Origin: Dichomitus squalens LYAD-421 SS1
Taxonomy: Eukaryota > Basidiomycota > Agaricomycetes > Polyporales > Polyporaceae
Length of the DNA: 64,000 nt
Assembly: GCF_000275845.1 (NCBI RefSeq)
Contig: NW_006766910.1
Coordinates: forward strand, 22,831-86,830
Direction: 5' to 3'
The notes under the pieces are model-generated. The model was given only the letters and a program-made list of their open reading frames with translations. It searched no databases and was not told the DNA's origin. The translations under genes were made by a program, and so were the position numbers. Shown here one piece after another: positions 59,920-64,000 of this stretch (position 1 is the stretch's first letter; every line of letters begins with the position of its first letter).

Positions 59920-60517
59920 CTGGGCGTCGGGGTCGGCGCGGGGTGGCTATAGTTGGACAGCGGGTGAGCTACTGGTGTCTATGGGAGTGCCATTGCAGAC
60001 ATACGGGGCGAGCATGCTTTCCTGCATTTCGAGCCTTTAGGCTGGGTAAACGAGGGACACCGGGGTCCTTCTTGAATTCTACATACGAGATGATCAGCGA
60101 TCGACAAGATTTATCTACGAAGGATGTACTGACTGGACTTGCTTGGAACGTCAAGCTTGCGGTGTTCTAGCTGAGCATGAGCAAAGTATACGTCTCATAA
60201 TAAGGGACGCACTACTTGGGGCCATCGCTGGATGGATGTGGGTTCCGCTAGAGTGGCCTGTGGTGGAGGATTTCCGCAAGATGAGCAGGAACGATTTTCT
60301 CTGCCTGCTTGCGCTAACCCCATCTTAGGGGCATGTCCGGAGCGAGCTTCCGGACAGGGGTAGAATGGGCGTTTGTGCGGGTATGCATCTTTGCTTACGG
60401 CCGCTGTTGCCCCGCACGGCGCAAGCGGTCGCTGGGAAGTGGGCTTAGGCTTCTTGACCTCTCACCTCGACTGCTGCCCACGTACGGGATACCAAGCACA
60501 CATTCTTCTTCACTGCA
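59920..60517. other. 5' region of NUG1-like gene
   Basis: On the minus strand near 60050-60100 a short frame preceded by an acceptor reads KKDPGVP, reminiscent of the NUG1 N-terminal region. The rest is unassigned and presumably includes promoters of NUG1 and of the Cys-rich gene. Confidence 0.4.
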
Positions 60518-60809
60518 ATGTCAGACGATATCGTGGGATCCTGCTGTTCCGTGGCTATTCTTGGGTGCTATGAGGTCTGCTTGGGAATCTGCCTTGACTT
60601 CATGAGCGTTCGTGAGTACCATCTTTCTAGTTCCCCGCAGCCTTCACGGACAGGGACACTCACATCTTGAAGGACATGCATGCACGGCGACCTTGTGCTC
60701 GTGTAGACGACGACCCTCTCTGGAGATTGATCCGAGCGAGCGAGAGCCGCTCGTTCAGAACACTGAGCCCGGTGCTCATCCGCCCATGTCCAAGGCCCCC
60801 ACAGATTAA
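60518..60809 (+). CDS. Small cysteine-rich protein
   Basis: Exons 60518-60611 and 60673-60809 give 76 aa. The N-terminal half is hydrophobic and Cys-rich (GSCCSVAILGCYEVCLGICL). The second exon begins HACTATLCSCRRR and turns hydrophilic with SEREPLV and a Pro/Ser-rich end. Small basidiomycete proteins with a Cys-rich hydrophobic core followed by a CSCC-type cluster and an EREPLL-like tail are common and uncharacterised; palmitoylation and membrane attachment would fit the layout. Splice sites and phase are good. It lies between NUG1 and a P450 with no evident link to either. Confidence 0.6.
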
Positions 60810-61406
60810 GATATCGATACCATACGGCAGATCATGAGTCCGCGAGGGACTGTAGGTGTGAGTTGCTCTTCGTTGTGGATCGTCAACTTCTCATGGTTGG
60901 TTACCCAATAGGTCTGTATCACTGTTAGAGCTTGATCATATCCCATTGCATCGTGAGCTCGTGTTCCCATGCAAGTAAGGTTGAATTCGCCACTATCTAC
61001 CTGTGAAAGTCTGAGCTGTCATGTGAACTCCTGGCTGATACCCATCCCCTGCCCGATCCTGCTGCTGTTCGTCTGCAACACTCCACACATCACCATCTGC
61101 GAACAACACGCCCAGCTTGCGCGTGCCCATCAACGGTCTCCTATTGTGACATCGTCTTCCAAGGGTTCTCAGCGTGAACGCTCTCCTGACTCCTCGAGGT
61201 AGGCCACAAATCATACCAACTGAAACCCCGGAAACATTCCTTCGCGGCATTATGTAACCTGCGACATGAGGTACGTCTATAAATCCTGAGTCCCGATAGG
61301 CGTCATGTCACCTTTATCCCCGTTTGTGTTTCCCCATTTGTATTCCCCGGACGCCCCCAAGCATATATAGCTCGCCTGGTAGCCATACCCAACCGAACTT
61401 GGCGAG
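60810..61406. other. Promoter side of P450
   Basis: No gene recognised. The stretch about 61300-61406 is the segment copied into the P450 relic at 29960-30060. Confidence 0.5.
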
Positions 61407-63675
61407 ATGGGTTTCCAAGTTCTTGGTGGACTTGTCTTCCTGGCGTTGGTAAGTCGCACATCCAACTCAAGCTCTTGCCTCAATTGAAGAGAATATCGCT
61501 GACGGGACGGCCTACCCTCAGATCGCGCACCAGATCTTCAAGCGGTACGAGACCTACTCTATCCGCGCACATCTCGCTCTCCTCTTCGGGCCTCCAATTC
61601 TAGCGTCTGCACTACTGCCCTCTTCCTATACCTCCATCCATGCGCTCTTGCTTTGTGACCTGACTTATTTCGGCGCACTGATCGCGTTCGTCATTCTCTA
61701 CCGCCTCGCCCCCTGGCATCCACTCGCGCGCTACCCTGGCCCACCTGGGGCGAAGCTGTCGAAGTGGTGGATGGCGTGCGTCAGCTTGTCGGGGTACGAG
61801 CATCTGTACATCCACAAGCTGCACGAGAAGTACGGCGACGTCGTCCGGTTTGGTGCGATTTCTCCTCCAGTCCCTCAATTCATCAGCGAGCGCGAGCTGA
61901 CGTGGGCGTCGGACGCGTGGCCAGGTCCAAACGAGCTCTCGATTCGCTCTGCGTCTGCCGCGAACCCGATCATGGCCACTGCAGTGGGTGTGCCCAAGGG
62001 TCCTCGTACGTCCTCTTCCTTTCTGCTGCTCATTTCAGGCACACGGTCTCACCGTACTGCGCATGCGGCAGAATACGTCGGGCGTATGCTCAGCGAGTCC
62101 GACGCGAACCTGCCCCTCATCGGAGTCCAGAACGTCGACGAGCACCTCCGCCGGCGCCGGCCCTGGAACCGTGCATTCAGCGCAACGGCCGTAAAGGGCT
62201 ACGGGGAGATGATTGCGAGGAGGGCGCGCCAGCTCGTCGATGCGCTCGAGAGACAGAAGGAGGTGGGGGAGGTTGTTTTGGGGAAATGGTTCAACTTCTT
62301 TGCGTAAGTCCGTCAATAGCTGGGAGGCGACGATTGTAGACCCTGATGATTGCTGATCAACGGATACTGCGTGCAGGTATGACTTCATGTGCGACATGGC
62401 GTGAGTCCCTGTGACTGTCTGCGTGTCTCCCCCATCTGTTGACGCAAGGGACATGTAGGTTCGGGGGTGGGTCTGAGCTCCTGCGGGACGGTGACGACGC
62501 GAACGTGTGGAAGGTCCTTGACGAAGGCATGGTGTAAGTGTCTCCGCTCTCCTATGCAGTCGGTCTTCGACGTCAACGTCAACGCTCATGGTCGATCTGC
62601 AGCGCAGGGACATTCCTCGGGCACGTCCCGTGGCTGGGCGTGTACCTCAGCCACATCCCCGCTGCTGTCGCCCCCCTGCACACCCTCATCTCTCACTGCA
62701 AAGCGCTAACGAGCAAGCGCATCCAGAACGTGTCCTCGCGTCGGGACCTCTTCCACTACCTCGTGCGTATGAGAATGATCCTCTCAGTACTCTCCGTCCT
62801 AAACGAAGTCTTTCTGCGAGTAGAACAACGAAGACCTACCCGAGAAGGGCGTTGTCCCTCTGCGCCAACTGACAGACGACGGCTGCTTGGCGGTCGTCGC
62901 AGGCGCGGACACGACGTCCAGCACGATGACGAGTCTCTTTTACTGCCTGCTTACGCATCCAGAAGCGTACGAGCGACTCCAAATCGAGGTGGACAAATTT
63001 TATCCTGCAGGTGAAGACGTCGCCGATTCGAAGCATCTCGCAGATATGGAGTATCTGAATGCCGTTATGTGAGCCATTTCCTTCTAGATACCCCGAGTAA
63101 CTTTGGATTGACCAAGACGGCCCGGACAGCAACGAGACCCTCCGGCTCTATCCGCCCGTACCTACGGGAAGCCAGCGCCAAGTCCCGCGGGAGAGTCAGG
63201 GCGCCACCGTTGACTCGATGTACGTCTATGCTTTCTATGCGCTCCTCTTATTGTAGATATGACGTTCGCAACTGATCGTGCACATGCGTCTAGATTCCTC
63301 CCTCCCGGCACGTCTGTCACGGTGCAGGCGTTCTCCGTCCATCGTGACCCGCGCAACTTCTTTCCCCACCCTGACACCTTCTGGCCCGATCGCTGGCTTT
63401 TTGCATCGTCCTCTTCCTCATCGCCGTCTTTGTCGGCTCCCGAGACGTTCGTGCACAACGTAGACGCGTTCATTCCCTTCGCGCTTGGGCCGATGAACTG
63501 CGTCGGAAAGAACCTGGCGTTGCAAGAGATTCGGATGGTCGTCTGTGCAGTGATGCAACGGCTTGAATTTTCGCTGCGGCAGGGGTGGAATCCCGAGGAG
63601 TACGAGAGGGGATTCAAGGCACATCTTGTTGCGTCGAGGCCGGCTGTACCCGTCATGGTGCGCGTGAGGGGGTGA
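61407..63675 (+). CDS. Cytochrome P450 monooxygenase (complete)
   Basis: The start MGFQVLGGLVFLAL is joined to IAHQIFKRYETYSIRAHL, three hydrophobic stretches and the hinge ARYPGPPG. Then come HEKYGDVVRFGPNELS, RRRRPWNRAFS, the box FMCDMAFGGGSELLRDGDD, and the I-helix AGADTTSS. The K-helix is ETLR, followed by FLPPGTSV, RDPRNFFPHPDTFWPDRW, and the heme loop FALGPMNCVGKN with its cysteine. It ends VMVRVRG. About ten exons, all in phase. It is of the same family as 24081-26366 and the likely source, or nearest relative, of the fragment at 29456-30060. ER-membrane monooxygenase; substrate unknown. Confidence 0.92.
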
Positions 63676-64000
63676 GTTGGGTGGGCTACTGCTGCTCAAG
63701 GGCGTGAATATATGTCTTTTAGCCACCGCTCATGAGTCGGTGTTGAGACGTCGATGGTCGATGCAATGCTACCACACTTGGACGAAGCATATACAGGTAC
63801 ACCTTTCTACGGTTGTGGCTGCTGCCATACACGATTCGCGAATGACCACAATTTCCATCCATCACCTCGCACGTACAGCATGTTCCTAGTGAGGCCAGGC
63901 CAAGCACTTGCCTTTGACGAGCTTCTTGGAGGTTGAGAACGAGAAGCAAGACAAGCGTGGATGACAGCCTCCGTCGAGAAAAGTGAGAGCCTCCACGACG
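63676..64000. other. 3' flank of P450
   Basis: No gene supported before the window ends. Confidence 0.5.

Noticed and set aside
1..64000. CRISPR arrays, prophage, operons or bacterial regulatory sites.
   Set aside because: The gene structure is clearly eukaryotic, and no regular direct-repeat arrays were seen.

Overview
The window looks like nuclear DNA of an agaricomycete basidiomycete, probably Polyporales-like. Genes are split by many introns of about 45-70 nt with GT..AG borders and CTNA-type branch sites. Several families present (DUF6533, DUF6534, multi-copy cytochrome P450s, small Cys-rich proteins) are typical of mushroom-forming fungi. All gene models were built by hand from reading frames, splice sites and phase, so exon ends may be off by a base or two and distant exons may be missed.

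Layout. 1.5-9.2 kb: two paralogous seven-transmembrane-type genes, both broken. The first is split inside an exon by a ~350-bp element with terminal inverted repeats, the second by a single TGA. 10.0-11.6 kb: a protein with an unusual homeodomain-like region. 13.5-16.8 kb: a complete 15-exon dynamin-family GTPase. 17-21 kb: poorly coding DNA with two probable gene relics. 21.7-23.4 kb: an apparently intact DUF6533 membrane protein. 24.1-26.4 kb: a complete P450 on the minus strand.

30.4-52.8 kb is dominated by a large inverted duplication. From the outside inward each arm carries a HAL2/MET22 pseudogene fragment, an ACR3-type arsenite efflux gene, membrane gene A and membrane gene B. The ~2.4-kb loop holds the only intact HAL2/MET22 (3'(2'),5'-bisphosphate nucleotidase) gene. 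The left arm has an extra ~3.7 kb carrying a second DUF6533 gene. Just outside the left arm lies a mosaic in which the promoter and N-terminus of a P450 (closest to the intact gene at 61.4 kb) is joined to the C-terminal half of another HAL2 copy.

54.9-63.7 kb: a DUF6534 membrane protein, a NUG1-like circularly permuted GTPase (minus strand) whose usual basic N-terminus is not visible, a 76-aa Cys-rich protein, and a second complete P450.

How the genes may work together: two ACR3 pumps would raise arsenite-efflux dosage, and PAP phosphatase supports sulfate assimilation and ion tolerance. This makes the palindrome look like an amplified stress-tolerance block with four copies of a single-pass surface protein of unknown role. 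That functional link is inference; the duplicated structure itself is read directly from the sequence.
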